DNA of 64,000 nucleotides from Marsupella aquatica (Eukaryota > Marchantiophyta): contig OZ316892.1 in assembly GCA_973895155.1 (NCBI GenBank), forward strand, positions 13,082,001 through 13,146,000. The letters run 5' to 3'. The notes under the pieces are model-generated. The model was not told the DNA's origin. It made no database searches and was given only the letters and a program-made list of their open reading frames with translations. The translations under genes and the position numbers were made by a program. How positions within the stretch are numbered: the stretch's first letter is position 1; each line of letters opens with the position of its first letter. This document shows, piece by piece, positions 12,801-24,650 of this stretch.

Positions 12801-14531
12801 TCACCTGCACATCACAGAACGGCTTGACTCAAGAGCAGGCAGTCTATGAAGGTCCTGATTAGGTCCCTCATCCGTGATTTTGGTACTACATGCTGTTTGC
12901 CTTAAAACAGGTGCACTCAATTGACGGCCTTAAAAACTGCATCACTATCAGCATAGCTCAATGGTTTTCAGAGACATACAGTCCACAAGCTAAGAAGTTG
13001 AAATTCAAAATTGTGGTATGTAAAGGGGAAAGGTTGCAGAGGGGATTGATTTTGACCGGCATTATGGGAGGCTTGTCATTATGTACGGAGTGCCTTTTCA
13101 GTACACGCTCAGCAGGTTGGTTGCTTTTTCAGTTGACCAGAGACTAACAGTTCTTTGCAAGCATGTGAGCATTGTGAACTCCTTACAATATCTAGTACAT
13201 TGGTTAACAGTGGAGATTAAGAGTGTGTACAACCCTTTGCTTAAAATTATTATCCAAGAAGAGGAGTGTGCTTTGCACCTATATCCACGTTCATAGTCTT
13301 GAGAAGATGTTTTGCATCTATTCCTGCTCAAGTGCAGCCTGTCATGGGCTAGATTATGCTAGTTATGCTGGAGAGTTGGGTGTTTACTGTTTCAAGGTTT
13401 TACTGAGAACTGGTGTCTTGTCTAAGGATCCTCCGAGCTCGCCTGGAATATTTAAGGGAAACATTTCAAATCAAGGAAAATGATTTTCTCACATTTGATG
13501 CTGTGGTATGGTCCCCTTCACCATACATCACATCGATTTTAACAAGTGATTCTGAATTGCCGATTAGCAGCAAGTTTCCCAAGAGAAGTTGACGATACAC
13601 TTTTCTCTCGAACTTGGTTATTTGAATCGCTCTGTATGCTTTGGGTCTGGTCTACAACATTTTGGCAGTGAATTTCTTGATTTCACGTATTATTTGGGGT
13701 CTGTTGATCTGGCAGAGACAAGCCGCTCAGTGTGTTGGACGTGTCATTCGCTCTAAAGCAGATTATGGAATGATGATTTTTGCTGATAAGCGGTACAATT
13801 TCTCTACTTTGGGTTGTTAAAGGAGAATCATGTCATGGTTTTAATTTTGTTTGAAATTTGATTCTGTTCAGTCATCTGGCTTGTAGGAAATTGTTCAGAA
13901 CTATAGAGAGGCAATATTATTGAGGAGTTTCTCTTTTGTTAGTCTCCGTTCTCCCCTCAGTGCTTCGGTATGCAAAGCAAGACTGATGGTTATCTTTATG
14001 AATGAATGACGAAGATACAATCGGCATGACAAACGGTCAAAGCTCCCTGCTTGGATTCTCTCACATTTGCAAGATGCACATTTGAATCTGAGTACCGATA
14101 TGTCTCTTCATATAGCCAGAGAGGTATATGATCGTTACTTCTTTTGTAATTGTTGGATTTATATAAATATGGAGCTTTGCTTAAGTCTTTGGGATTTGGG
14201 GGAATTTTTGTTTCCTGGGTGAAATGTTTGCAGAGTGAATGACCTCCTATGTATCATAGTTTACAGTTGTTTACGTTATGCTCAGGAAAATTTCTGCAAA
14301 ACAGCAAGCCAAGATTTTCTTCCCTGGTTTCTTTGTTTCTTTGAATATCCTTATACTCATGTACTCTTGTGGGTGTGCAAGCGAGATTTGAGTTTGCTCA
14401 GCTGATTAACTATGTATGTGGAACAGTTTTTGAGGCGAATGGCACAGCCATATGACAAGCTGGGAAATGGTATCACTGCTACTCTGCTGTCACAAGCCGA
14501 TTTGGAAAGAATGGAACAAACGGAGAGCTAA
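9885..14531 (+). CDS. XPD: DNA repair/transcription helicase XPD (ERCC2/UVH6 homologue)
   Basis: Five-prime to three-prime superfamily 2 helicase, a subunit of TFIIH that opens DNA in nucleotide excision repair. Exons by phase and conservation: 9885-10696, 10982-11064, 11269-11672, 11958-12151, 12304-12484, 12660-12784, 13026-13115, 13427-13505, 13716-13792, 14015-14123, 14427-14531. They total 2259 nt (752 residues), close to the usual ~760, with no frame break. The start [20 protein letters not shown] matches the family N-terminus, so I chose it over an upstream in-frame ATG at 9807. Walker A GTGKT is at residues 45-49 and the DEAH box ([10 protein letters not shown]) at 233-236. The four Fe-S cluster cysteines are at about 115, 133, 154 and 189. 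Motifs V/VI appear as [15 protein letters not shown] and [16 protein letters not shown]. The C-terminus after MAQPYDK is divergent and slightly short. Single copy here and apparently functional. Confidence 0.96.
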
Positions 14532-17180
14532 CCCATCATCTGCATGTCTATGCATGGCTGCAAGATACAGTTCACAATGGCGTGTTACAGTTTCCTGTAG
14601 AAGGTGAGAAACGTCTCCGACAGCATTCCTATATGCAATCTCCAGCTCTTTGGTTCCTCTTTCGTTCGTATTTTATTGCGTTCTTTTAGAAGCTGAATTA
14701 TTGATTGTGTATGAGTCCCTATTACAGTCAGGTTGGACAGGATTCTGTTGGCACGTCTGCACATTTCTCAATTACATATATGTTCAACATGCTGTCGATC
14801 GTCAGATTTTCTGTACTCTCGCTGACCATTGTGCATGACCAGGTGACTTCATGACAGTTATCAGCTGATGCTTGGAGGTCTTCCAGAGAGGCCATTGAGA
14901 CTTAATCTGGGGCAGGACCAACCAATGTATTCTCTCATTACATTGTTGGGATAAAATCAGTTTCTCAAAATGTTTCTACGCATGTTGGTAGTACGTATGA
15001 CAGCGATTCCTTTTCCATTTAAGATCAGATACTATTCATTCTTGTCTGGTCCAGAAGTGCTTCCTCCAAACATCTTTGCGGTGGAATAGGATGGCAATCC
15101 AAGCGATTATTCTGTGTCACTGTGAACCCTCCACTTTAGGTACGGGGCAATTTATGTTCACTTTCCCAGTTTGTGGATGGGAATTGAGCCGTAGTTCGTT
15201 CTGTGCTCGCCAAAGAGTTGGGTGGCAACCCATCCAATTTGTGCATTCAATCCAGGTCCATGTCAAGTCAATAAATTCCTCTAAATTATGTAATATGTCA
15301 TGGGTTGTTAACATGATGCTGATTCCAAGCCGGGTCGCAATAACTTTGGGAGCGTAAGCTTTCATTGCATGGATCGGAATGTCTGCCAGCCTCTATATTC
15401 ATGGCGGACAAAGCTGACGTCAGTGTTAATCATCTTTAATTAAACAATATACACAAATTGTTCGTCTCATCATATATTACAAAGCAATGTTTTGTTGCAA
15501 TATCAATGTTCTGGAATCAAAGAGGCATCCAAGGACATAAACTACCGAGCTCTTCAGAAATGATTTCATTGCAAATTTGAGAAAATGCTTGGAAATTGAA
15601 GCCCAGATGCCCTCGATGTTTGCTTGGATTGACTTTGCAACTGGGATGGACTGCAATAAAACGCTCTTTTCTGCTCAGATGATACATAGGAGAGTGAAAT
15701 GTGATAGAAAACAAGACAGTCACCTTTGTAGATTTGTAGCACTCTCAAAGCTTAGTGAAAGTTGGCGGTATTAGACTAGCTGGAAAGATCTTTCAAAGGC
15801 GCATCCAACCAACCCAGCAAAAGCCCATTGAACTCCATATCAAGGGAAAAAGTGAAGGTTGAAGTTTGTCGAAGAAAAACTTTTTGAAGTGGGAAGCGTT
15901 TAGGGCGAGTTACCAGGTACTCTTTGAAAATTCATAGCTCTCTCAATTTTTAATGAAAGTTAGTGATATTAGACTAGCTGGAAAGAATTTCCAAACTGCT
16001 TCGAACTAACCCAAGAATAAACTATTTTGCTCCAAAATCAAGAGAGATTGAAGGTTTACTCCAGTATCAAGGGAGAAATTGAATGTCAAAATTTGCTGAT
16101 AAGTAACTTTTGGAAGTGGAAAGAGTGTCAGCAGGTGAGACCACTATAAAGGGTGTCACAGTCCATGGGGATTGTATGGTTCCCAAACAGCTCTCTCAAT
16201 TCTTAATGAAAGTTGGTGATATTAGACTAGCTGGAAAGATCTTTCCAAACTACTCTGAATGATCCCATGAATAAGCTAGTTTGCTCCAAATCAAGGGAGA
16301 AATTGAAGGTCAAAAATTGCTGATAAATAACTTTTGGAAGTGGAAAGAGTATCAGCAGGTGACACCACTATAGAGGTGTCACAGTCAGCGGGGATTTTAT
16401 GGTTACCAAACTTGGTCCACCATGACTTCAGTTTCAAAAAGGCTGTTATTCAGAGTCAACTCCCAAGAAGAAGCCAGGGCGTTGCACTTACATGTGTTTA
16501 GCACTACCTTATAAACACACATTTTCAGACTTTGCACTTATAGCTAAGTAACATGATGATTCTTTTTGCTGTTAGAGTGCCTCTACCTTTAATAGTCATT
16601 CCTAGTCTCTCATTCAAGAAGTTGCCATTTCAGGTTCAAGTAGAATTCATGTTCCTTGCCTAAACCATTGACTGTACATCCTCAGATTGTATGTTCCTAG
16701 ACCGTGCCAGCTGTCTAATAACTGCACCATGAACTCTAGATAGAAAGGGTATGCACTTATCCATAATACTCCACATATAATTTTGTGCTTGTAGCTAGAA
16801 GTGTACCTCTACCCTAATAGAGGGTTTTGCACTTGCATATTTGTGATTAGTGGCGCCCTCTTTGCACTCATTAAAAGTGCAAACACAATGCCTTGCAATT
16901 AGCCAGAATTTGCACAGGTAGAGTGTGCACCTACAAAGAGTCTACTGCATTAGTTTAAAAGCATCTAGACAAATTTCTCTTCATGAGGCTCCTGTGGGGT
17001 TTGCTTCTGAGGTTTGCCAAGCCATTCATTTTCCTGTTGACTAGGGGTTTAGTTACTCTGGTGTCACGTGAGATCACAAGCTTTTTTAGTCATCTTGGGC
17101 TTCCTTCCCTTGTTCTCTCCCCCTTTGGGTCTTGTCCCCCCCCCCCCCTTTTGGCTCTGAGTGACTCTCTGCTTGTCTTC
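14532..17180. other. Intergenic region with three diverged repeat copies
   Basis: No gene is seen between the end of XPD and the repeats before LIL3. A module with the core GAAAGTTGGTGATATTAGAC and CTAGCTGGAAAGATCTTTCC occurs three times in the same orientation, at about 15729, 15937 and 16190. The last two are also followed by a shared segment with ACTTTTGGAAGTGGAAAGAG and GTGTCACAGTC. This looks like a decayed, partly tandem transposon-derived repeat. Short frames here, such as 15076-15357, have no recognisable content. Confidence 0.6.
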
Positions 17181-17183
17181 CTG

Positions 17184-17335
17184 GGGTTTAATCTGTGCTT
17201 TCTCATTGGGGGGGCCTTTTGACTTTCTTCAAGGGTTTAATCTGTGCTTACTCGTTCCCGGCCTTTTGAATTTTTCTTCAGGGGTTTAATCTGTGCTTTC
17301 TCGTTGCCGCCTTTTGACTTTCTTCAGGGGTTTAG
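17184..17335. repeat. About 49-bp tandem repeat, three copies
   Basis: GGGTTTAATCTGTGCTT recurs at about 17186, 17234 and 17283, each followed by a T-rich segment with CCTTTTGA and TTTCTTCA. The array is preceded by a poly-C run near 17139. Confidence 0.8.
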
Positions 17336-17519
17336 ATCCTTTACCATCATGTGGGGCTTTCTGGGATTTCGGCTCTTTGATTTTTCCCAAGTTTTTCTCC
17401 CTTTTATTGAGTCACTTAAGGGGGTCTCTTGCCTTTGAGTTCCCCTTCTTTTCTCCCCTGTGCAAGATTTGCACAAGATTTCTTAAGGGTTCTCTTGCCT
17501 CTGGGAGATGAGTTCTCCC

Positions 17520-17850
17520 CTTTCTCTTCCAGGGCCACCCTCCATGACAAAATCTGGATACACTAGGTTTCACCATTTTTAGTACCCTTTCCCTTAAATT
17601 GTGGAGCAAAGTCTCATGATGATTTCTCCCCATTCTCTTCCAGGGCCACCCTCCATGACAAAATCTGGGTACACCAGGTTTCACCATTTTTAGTACCCTT
17701 TCCCTTAAATTGTGGAGCAAAGTCTCATGATGATTTCTCCCCTTTCTCTGAAAGTGCCACCCTCCATGACAAAATCTGGGTACACCAGGTTTCACCATTT
17801 TTAGTACCCTTTCCCTTAAATTGTGGAGCAAAGTCTCATGGTAGAGGAGA
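17520..17850. repeat. 111-bp tandem repeat, three copies
   Basis: The motif GCCACCCTCCATGACAAAAT occurs at 17534, 17645 and 17756, exactly 111 bp apart, and each unit ends in GTGGAGCAAAGTCTCATG. As 111 is divisible by three, a 156-codon minus-strand frame stays open across it; it encodes only the repeat. The unit end (GTGGAGCAAAGT, then GGTAGAGGAGA) has a related single copy near 54738, so the source is a dispersed element. Confidence 0.9.
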
Positions 17851-18762
17851 GAAATGTGAAAAAGGGAGAAGTCTTTAGACAATTCTCCGTTTATATGGCC
17901 AGTGGGGGTTTACAGGCGAATCTTGCCTCTGGGTACTGATCTCCAGATTTGACACTTTCTGTTCTTTAGCATTTATCAGTTTTATTGATCTAAACTACGT
18001 AACATCCTCAAGACCTCTAACCCCACGGTCCTATTTGGGTGCAACAATGGAAGAGGTTCATAGAAAGACAAAGACATTGTCGACAGTGACGATATCCACG
18101 GGTTCACAAGACAGAAAATATAGAGAAAACTTCTCTCGTTATGGTTCGAAGTATGTTCTGCAAGTGTTCCATGCCCATGCCAAGTAATCCTAGGTCCTCG
18201 ACTTGGAAGAGCAAAACCGGAGCAGATTAATGAATTACTTATTCACGATTCGTAGGTCAGTCCAGGTGGTCTGCTTACAGCTCACGAAGTGCTCAAGAGG
18301 CCAGGTGATCAGAACGTGCAAAATTGGCGAGCAAACTCCAGCATCTGCTGGCCAGAATCTGCCAGATACTTGTCCGCCTTCTGGGAACTACTAATAATTG
18401 TCGTCAATTTAAGCTTTGCTTTACAAACACCCGCTAGGGAAGAAAAGGGAAGGGAAGGTTAAACAACAAATGTGCAGAGAGTTTGATATCCCAAAGCTGC
18501 TCCTCAAAAATCGCTCTCCAGATTTTACTGCCAGAAGGACTGTTCTTCTCTGAACGAAAGTCACAAAGGAGGAGGAGGCCCCACTGCGCAAAGCATCCTG
18601 CCTACAATAACCATATACCAGGTTCTACATACCTACATAGGTCTCGCACGTACAAAAACAGTATATATAGCCCAAGAAGAGATTTAAGTGAATGCCTTTG
18701 AAAATTCATGGGAACCAGATTCTGTGTCTGGCTTCCAAAACTGCCTAATGCTACGACTACTC

Positions 18763-20451
18763 TCAGGGCTTCTCCTCCTTCGTAGCATCTTCCTTCCATG
18801 TGGCTTGCCACTGTTTGTCATAAAAGGTTGATTCCTTTGCGAGAGTTTTCAACGTATCCACGTCCTCGGTTTTTCGGATCAGCAAAACTCCGACAATAGT
18901 GATAAACAATAACAGCTTGCCTAAAAAACTGCTCTGTTGATCCACAAGACCCACACCAGTTGCACTGTCCACCAGGTAAGCTGCGAAGTAACCCACCATA
19001 GCTGCACGGCCTGTTCCTCGCATCCCATCCAATTTCAGAATCAGTTTGGAATAAATACGGACAGAGGAAGAGACTGCCTTTAAGGGCAGCGAGCGGTTCT
19101 TCAAGTGGTGCTGAGCAAGGTGATGCCGAAATGAGGCTCGGAGTACAAGAAGAGTGACCAAAGGAGGGAGTAGCTTCTCTTCCGATAACTGCAACTATGA
19201 CCCTCATGCCAAGCCTTTTGTTCCCAAGACCCTAGTCAGCCAAAAGGACAGGTCCTCTCCTCAACCAATCTTTCTACCAAACGTACAACTATCCGAATCG
19301 TCCTAATCGACTACGCGACAACCTGATTACATTTACAATTGAGAGGTGTGAAAATTGTCGTGGCAAGCCGTGGCTCCTAGATTAAAGACTGTTCATCCCC
19401 ATACGAATTGAGCGTGTGAACGGCATTTGTGTGTATTGTTTGGGAAGATGGGGGTGGGGTATCCACCAAAGCCAGAATTCTTTCAAATTGGATGATTTAC
19501 CTTGAACGTCAAGAAGGAACAAAATCAACGCCCAAATGAGAATCGTACCATTTAAAAGCTCTGCCTCGGGGAGATGGAAGCGCTTCACCCATGCCCACCA
19601 AGGAATGACTCCAGACTCGAAGACTACAGGTTCGACATTAGTCGACGCCTCTGGGTTGTCTTCCAACCATTTTCTTCTCTTCACCTCTGAGCACCAACAA
19701 CGACACGTCGGTGGCAAAATTCCAGAACCATAGGACAATTAAAATGAAAACTGGACATGCGCGCGTGGAATTTTTGGGACTCAAATATTAAACAAACACA
19801 TGCAGACTCTCATAGTGCTAACAAGATGAAACCTCTCCAGCATCGTGAAATTCTTGCTCGTGTATCTAATTCCCCAAAACTCGCAATGGAGGTGGCTGAG
19901 CGAAGCAGAAAGTTACCTGCATCAATTACACTATCCCAGTTCACCTTCCCATCTTTGGTGAACATTGTGAGATCCCACGTTCCTTTCTTCCATCTCGGAT
20001 CCTCAAAAGCACCTGCCTCCAGCACCCCAGATTTCTTCCCGAGGGTCGCTATGCTGGGATCCTTCCCCAACGCCCCTGAGCCCGACAACGTTCCTCCTTT
20101 CGAGAGTGGGCCAGTCTTACGCGACGTAGCTGCCGGACCAGCAACCCCCGGGGTTTCAGGTTCTTCTTCAAGCAGAGCCACCTCACCCACAACACTATCT
20201 CCACCTGCTCCAGCCGCGCTTCCACTCTCTTCCTCCAACACTTGCGCTGTTGACCTCACAATGTGAACACTTCTGCTCTTTCCGCTCCGAAACTTCGAGA
20301 TGAGTCTATTAGGCCTTGGTCGCGCCTTCAAACCCGAGGCCAATCGCAGAATAGACCTTGGAAACTGAACGGCATTGCCCGCAGAAGAAGTTGCAGACAG
20401 GGCAGCCATCCCTGAGACCACTGCGGCCATGGACGGTGCCGTGGCCGTCAT
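18763..20451 (-). CDS. LIL3: Light-harvesting-like protein LIL3, plastid
   Basis: LIL3 is a thylakoid LHC-like protein that binds chlorophyll-biosynthesis intermediates and anchors geranylgeranyl reductase and protochlorophyllide oxidoreductase. Exons: 20451-19917, 19686-19549 and 19010-18763, totalling 921 nt (306 residues) in frame. The start is the ATG at 20451, followed by a Ser/Ala/Arg-rich transit peptide with few acidic residues. Family blocks are clear: [52 protein letters not shown]; then the chlorophyll-binding LHC helix [20 protein letters not shown]; a second membrane segment [15 protein letters not shown]; and the C-terminal [12 protein letters not shown]. The Glu and Asn/Arg of the LHC motif are present. 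Intron 2 splits the codon just before RAAMVGY. It is convergent with XPD and has no functional link to its neighbours. Confidence 0.95.
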
Positions 20452-21330
20452 TTTCAAAGGCCTCAACTATGTCCCCTCGGGACAACAATTCGACAATCTC
20501 CGTCAAGCAGAAGTACACCAGAAGCACAATGTGCACCCGTAGTTGATACCACTCCCCTTACCGAGAAAATAAAAAATCTCGGAACAACTCCCACCGCGAC
20601 CTACTCCATCTGCAGAGACACGAAAAGTCCCGTCATATTCGAAAACCAAATCCAAATGCAAAAAGACAGCAGAACCGAGAGACAAAAATGAAAAAGAAAA
20701 GCCATGAGCCAACGATTTCAACAACCTGTCGACGGGAGGAGCTCTCAGCATCTGCTTATCGCTTTCCTAAGTACTGACGGACCAGCAGAGAAAAGAGTCC
20801 CTCACATCGAAGAGCATTCAAGCTATGGCGAATTAACGACACCCAATTGCCCTCAGCCAACAGAAGATTGCATGCAGCAGCTGGGGTATGGGTACGCACA
20901 GACTGGCGATCGCCCAGGCCAGAGTACAGAGCGCGCAACAAAACACACTCTCGAATGCAGACGCGTGACACTCGCGAGACAACAAAACGGTCAGAAGAGA
21001 AATCAAAAACAAGCGCAAGATGACAGGAAATCGCACCTGTCTCCTGGTGCGTGAGAAAAACTCTTCCTCCTATGCGGTAGCTAGGCCTTCTGCTGGTGAG
21101 GTGAGAGCTTCGCTTAATCGCTTTCGATGTGAGAAATGTGAATGGTGAGAAATGCGAATCGAAGGATTGATTGGATTCGGGAGCAAAGAGAGAGAAGAGA
21201 GGGCCCTCCCAGAGAGGAAAAGACGGGTCAGAGAGTGAGAGTGATGAAAGGTGAGAATCCTTAGGATAAGGGTCGCTATCCGAGGAACGGAGAGTCCGCC
21301 TATGTGCTCAGATAACACCAGAAAGGGATT
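20452..21330. promoter_or_regulatory. Upstream region and probable 5'UTR of LIL3
   Basis: About 900 bp upstream of the LIL3 ATG is richer in GC than the flanks and has no coding frame with any recognisable domain. It should contain the promoter and leader. I could not identify a TATA box or light-response element with confidence. Confidence 0.35.
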
Positions 21331-21355
21331 CTTTGTTTACCATACTGCATGCCAA

Positions 21356-21401
21356 GGATAACCCCTCTAGTGTTCAATGGATAACCCCTCTAGTGTTCAA
21401 T
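21356..21401. repeat. 23-bp tandem duplication
   Basis: Two perfect, adjacent copies of a 23-bp unit beginning GGATAACCCCTCTAGTG lie immediately left of the SINE insertion. Confidence 0.9.
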
Positions 21402-21415
21402 TGTTGTTACTTAGA

Positions 21416-21623
21416 GTAACTACTGTACCTTTTTTTTTTAATTTTTTTTTTTTTAAGGGAAATCTGTGAAACCCCACAGAAAGGGAAGAGTCAGCCACAA
21501 TAGTTGGGAAGAGTCGGCCCACAATAGTTGAACCCAAGACCTATCAATCTCTACTCATTCAAGTGAGCTACCACATCAAGTGAGCTACCACAAAGTCATG
21601 CCTCTCTGGGCGTAACTACTGTA
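21416..21623 (-). mobile_element. tRNA-derived SINE with 12-bp target-site duplication
   Basis: The 12-bp direct repeat GTAACTACTGTA is at 21416-21427 and 21612-21623 and brackets a 184-bp body. Read on the minus strand, the body starts with a tRNA-like head: an A-box-like TGTGGTAGCTCACTTGA, itself partly duplicated, then a B-box-like CTTGGGTTCAACTAT. It ends at the left in a long A-rich tail, seen as two T-runs on plus at about 21430-21455. Head, pol III boxes, A-tail and matching target duplications together define a SINE inserted in minus orientation. The perfect duplication suggests a fairly recent insertion. No coding capacity is expected. Confidence 0.82.
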
Positions 21624-21929
21624 ACTTGAATGCACTTTTTTTGCACATTCTTGGACTGTAGTTTCACTACAAAAAGCATGTAGGATCATCATTTGACATT
21701 GATCGTCCTTTCCATCCACATGGTGGGGCCCTAGAGTCACGCCCAGAGTCTTCACTCTAGAAACCTCTACCCCAACTTAAGCTTCCCTTGTGCTTTATAA
21801 GTAAGCCTTGGATGAAGTATCTTTTATTTTGTAACAATAGGAGTGTCTAATCAATATGGATTAGCCCATATGTAGCTGCCCGTGTGGGCCTCACTCTGGA
21901 ACTAGGTTGAATATTATCAAATGTGGACA

Positions 21930-22020
21930 TCAGCTAGCCCAAGGTTGAGTGGTAGAGCAAGTCATTGGGGCAAAGCAAGTTTTTGGTTCAAAACCTGCTG
22001 GTGCTGATTCCTTGAACCAC
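21930..22020 (+). repeat. tRNA-like A/B-box segment, possible SINE remnant
   Basis: The segment contains TAGCCCAAGGTTGAGTGG and GGTAGAGCAAG, resembling a pol III A box. About 40 bp later comes GGTTCAAAACC, which differs from a B box at one position. It cannot fold into a convincing tRNA cloverleaf, and I see no target duplication, so a decayed SINE head is more likely than a tRNA gene. Confidence 0.35.
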
Positions 22021-24180
22021 AACTTCATCTATGAAATGCACATTGAGGAAAGGCTTGAGCTCCACCTCTTATGGTGAAACATTGTTCACCACAAGACAAG
22101 AATGAGTAGTAGTGAGGCAAGGAATGAGGCTTTGATATGGGTAGGTGTGCTTTAAGAGAAGGCTTGTTAAAGCAATTGCTCATGTGACTCTGGATGTTAC
22201 ATGAATTTCTACACATGTACTTCCAATTAACAATATAGTACTCACTACAAAGGTGCTTTGTAAAGTCTTAGGGAAGTCTTAGGGAAGTCTTACCAAAGTC
22301 CAATGGTATTGAACCACAATGACGGGGCATTGAAACTCCAAGACATATCCCACAAAGAACTTGATGAAGTCACTCCACAAGTCACTCCACAGAATCTCAT
22401 GAGAGTGTTGATTGTGCCAACTTGTGCTCACTAACTTGGCTTGGTGTTTCTGCCCTCATTAGAATAGTCACTTTCAAGCTTCCCAACACAATCAACATTG
22501 GTTGAATGGCGGAACTTGACTACCCTACCACTTAGCTCCGACATTGCTAACTCTGACGCTGAGCTCCTCTACGGTCCAGGCCTCTTGAACGGCCATCCGG
22601 TGGGGACTAAGTATGGGGAGACTACAGGGCATTGATGCGTTGCACTAGCAAAGGCAATGCGCTAAGCTGTTAACACACGCTAAGGACTTAAACTAGCATT
22701 GGGAGCAGGTCGGGTCACGGGAAGGGCCGAGCTCAGGGTGGGCCGCCCGGACCCCCGAATGGACCTTAAGTTATGAGGGCTTGAGTGAGAGGTCCTCTTG
22801 GGCCCAAGACCAAAGAAGTTTATTTTATGCGCAACGAACGTTTGAGGCATGAGATATAGCATGGAGTAGGTGTAACCGTTTGGGACCCCCAACTGATGGC
22901 GGGTCTTGAGGGCCAGGGCATGAGCACTAGGTCAACCCGATCCCAACAGACTAAGGCACTTCACTTGCAGATGTTTACTTATAAAGTTATGAACATAACA
23001 AGTTAGTTGCATGTCCATGCAAAATGTCAGGTTTGACAAAGAGCACCAGAAAACTATGACAAGTATGCCAGAGTGTTTTCGAGCATAGATGCTCTTGCAA
23101 ACCATGACAACAAAATGAGGCTCATTTGTCTCCATCCCAAAGAGGGTTCATTGTCAAATCCATGAATGCAATTGTTGAGCAGGTGGTGTGTCTAAATGAA
23201 ACCTTTATGTAGAAGATTGATAGCTCTCCTCAGACCCCCAAAATAAAGTAGAACTTGCTTTTCTGCTGTAACAAGTCTATCATATATACTAATGCTTGAA
23301 CATTTAGATTTACCCAAAAACAATTCTGGAATGCCATGAAAGGCCAAACATCCCTAGGGTTTATTATGACCTTCCACACTTGAAAATGAGAGGTTGAATG
23401 GGGAAAGTTAAAACAAACTATGCCAGTGTTACAAATTGGGAAACTTGGTTCTCTATATTGTGTTGCTTGACAGAAGATACCAAAAGTTATGACAAACTAC
23501 CAAAGGGTTACCAAGTTTTTCATCCTTGAGTGATCGTGAGACACAAGCTAAATAAAGGCCGATAGGAGTCCATTTACATCCACATACAGACCTCTCACAT
23601 TTGGTCAGCATACATTTGTTTGGCCTCTCACAACAGCATGGACTTGGGCTATGTTCCCTTGCATGTTCTGGGTATAGTGAATATATTGACATCTGCTATT
23701 ACCCCTCAATTTGTAGCATTTGTTATCCCTAGCCTCTAGTGCATTAGGTTACATTACCTATTGTCCTAGGATTGGGACCTCATCCAGGAATAGGGTAACC
23801 ATGGTAGAGTATCTATTTTTGCTGACTGTCCAAAATGAAATCCTAGCACTCAGAGTTCAGTGCACTAGCCTGCAGAGTGCGTGCAGGAGCTTTGCTCATA
23901 TATAGATGACAAGTACCATTGTGCCAGATTCCAGTTCCCACCCCAATTGTAACATTACCCAGAGTCATCATTTAGAGATTTCACTCTAAACAGTAGGCCC
24001 TTATCCTAACTTTTAGGATCACACTTTACTTGATACATAAGGATTGTATCTGGGGTAGGGTAGTATCCAAAAGATAGGGTAGCCATGGTAGACTATATTT
24101 GCTGACTAAACGAAACGAAATCTCACATTAGGAGTTTCAGTGCATCTGGTGTGTATCTCGGATAGCGTGGCCCTGGTACA
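22020..24180. other. Intergenic region, no gene seen
   Basis: Only short frames without domains are present. A GC-rich patch at about 22680-22920 stands out against AT-rich flanks but carries no recognisable coding or structural RNA signal. Confidence 0.55.
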
Positions 24181-24181
24181 G

Positions 24182-24650
24182 GCATTTCTCCACAAAACAC
24201 GATACGGGAGACAATCTAGGATACCGCATCACTTCCATCTTCGATCGATCACAGATTGACAGGTAGTCAGGACGTACTATGTATTCTACACCCCACAAGT
24301 ATACAGGGCATATCTCCTGATGCTGCAGGAAACTGACAAAGAGGGGGCTCCATCTGCCTCCACTAAAGTGAGGGATACAGTTTACGTCGAGAGACAGCCA
24401 CGCTAATAAATGGTATAGCATTTCTCCACAAAATACGATACGGGAGACAATCGAGGATACCGCATCACCTCCCTTCTTCGATCGCTCACAGATTGACAGG
24501 TAGTCATGACGTACTATGTATTCTACACCACAAGTATACAGGGCGTATCTGCGTGATGCTGCAGGAAACTGACAAAGAGGGGGCTCCATCTGGCTCCACT
24601 AAAGTGAAGGATACAGTTTACATCGACAGACAGCCACGATAATAAATGGG
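24182..24650. repeat. 236-bp tandem duplication upstream of the 25.4-kb gene
   Basis: Two copies beginning GCATTTCTCCACAAAA start at 24182 and 24418 (236 bp apart). They align to the shared end AGACAGCCACGNTAATAAATGG with roughly one difference per 15-20 bases. Both hold GATTGACAGGTAGTCA and GAAACTGACAAAGAGGGGGC. The duplication ends about 800 bp before the first coding exon of the peptidoglycan-binding-like gene. Confidence 0.93.

Noticed and set aside
17412-17882. 156-codon minus-strand frame with HETLLHNLRERVLKMVK repeats
   Set aside because: It encodes only the 111-bp tandem unit. Such frames are expected when a stop-free unit with a period divisible by three is amplified.
21940-22015. 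Functional tRNA gene
   Set aside because: A/B-box-like words are present, but an acceptor stem and cloverleaf could not be formed.
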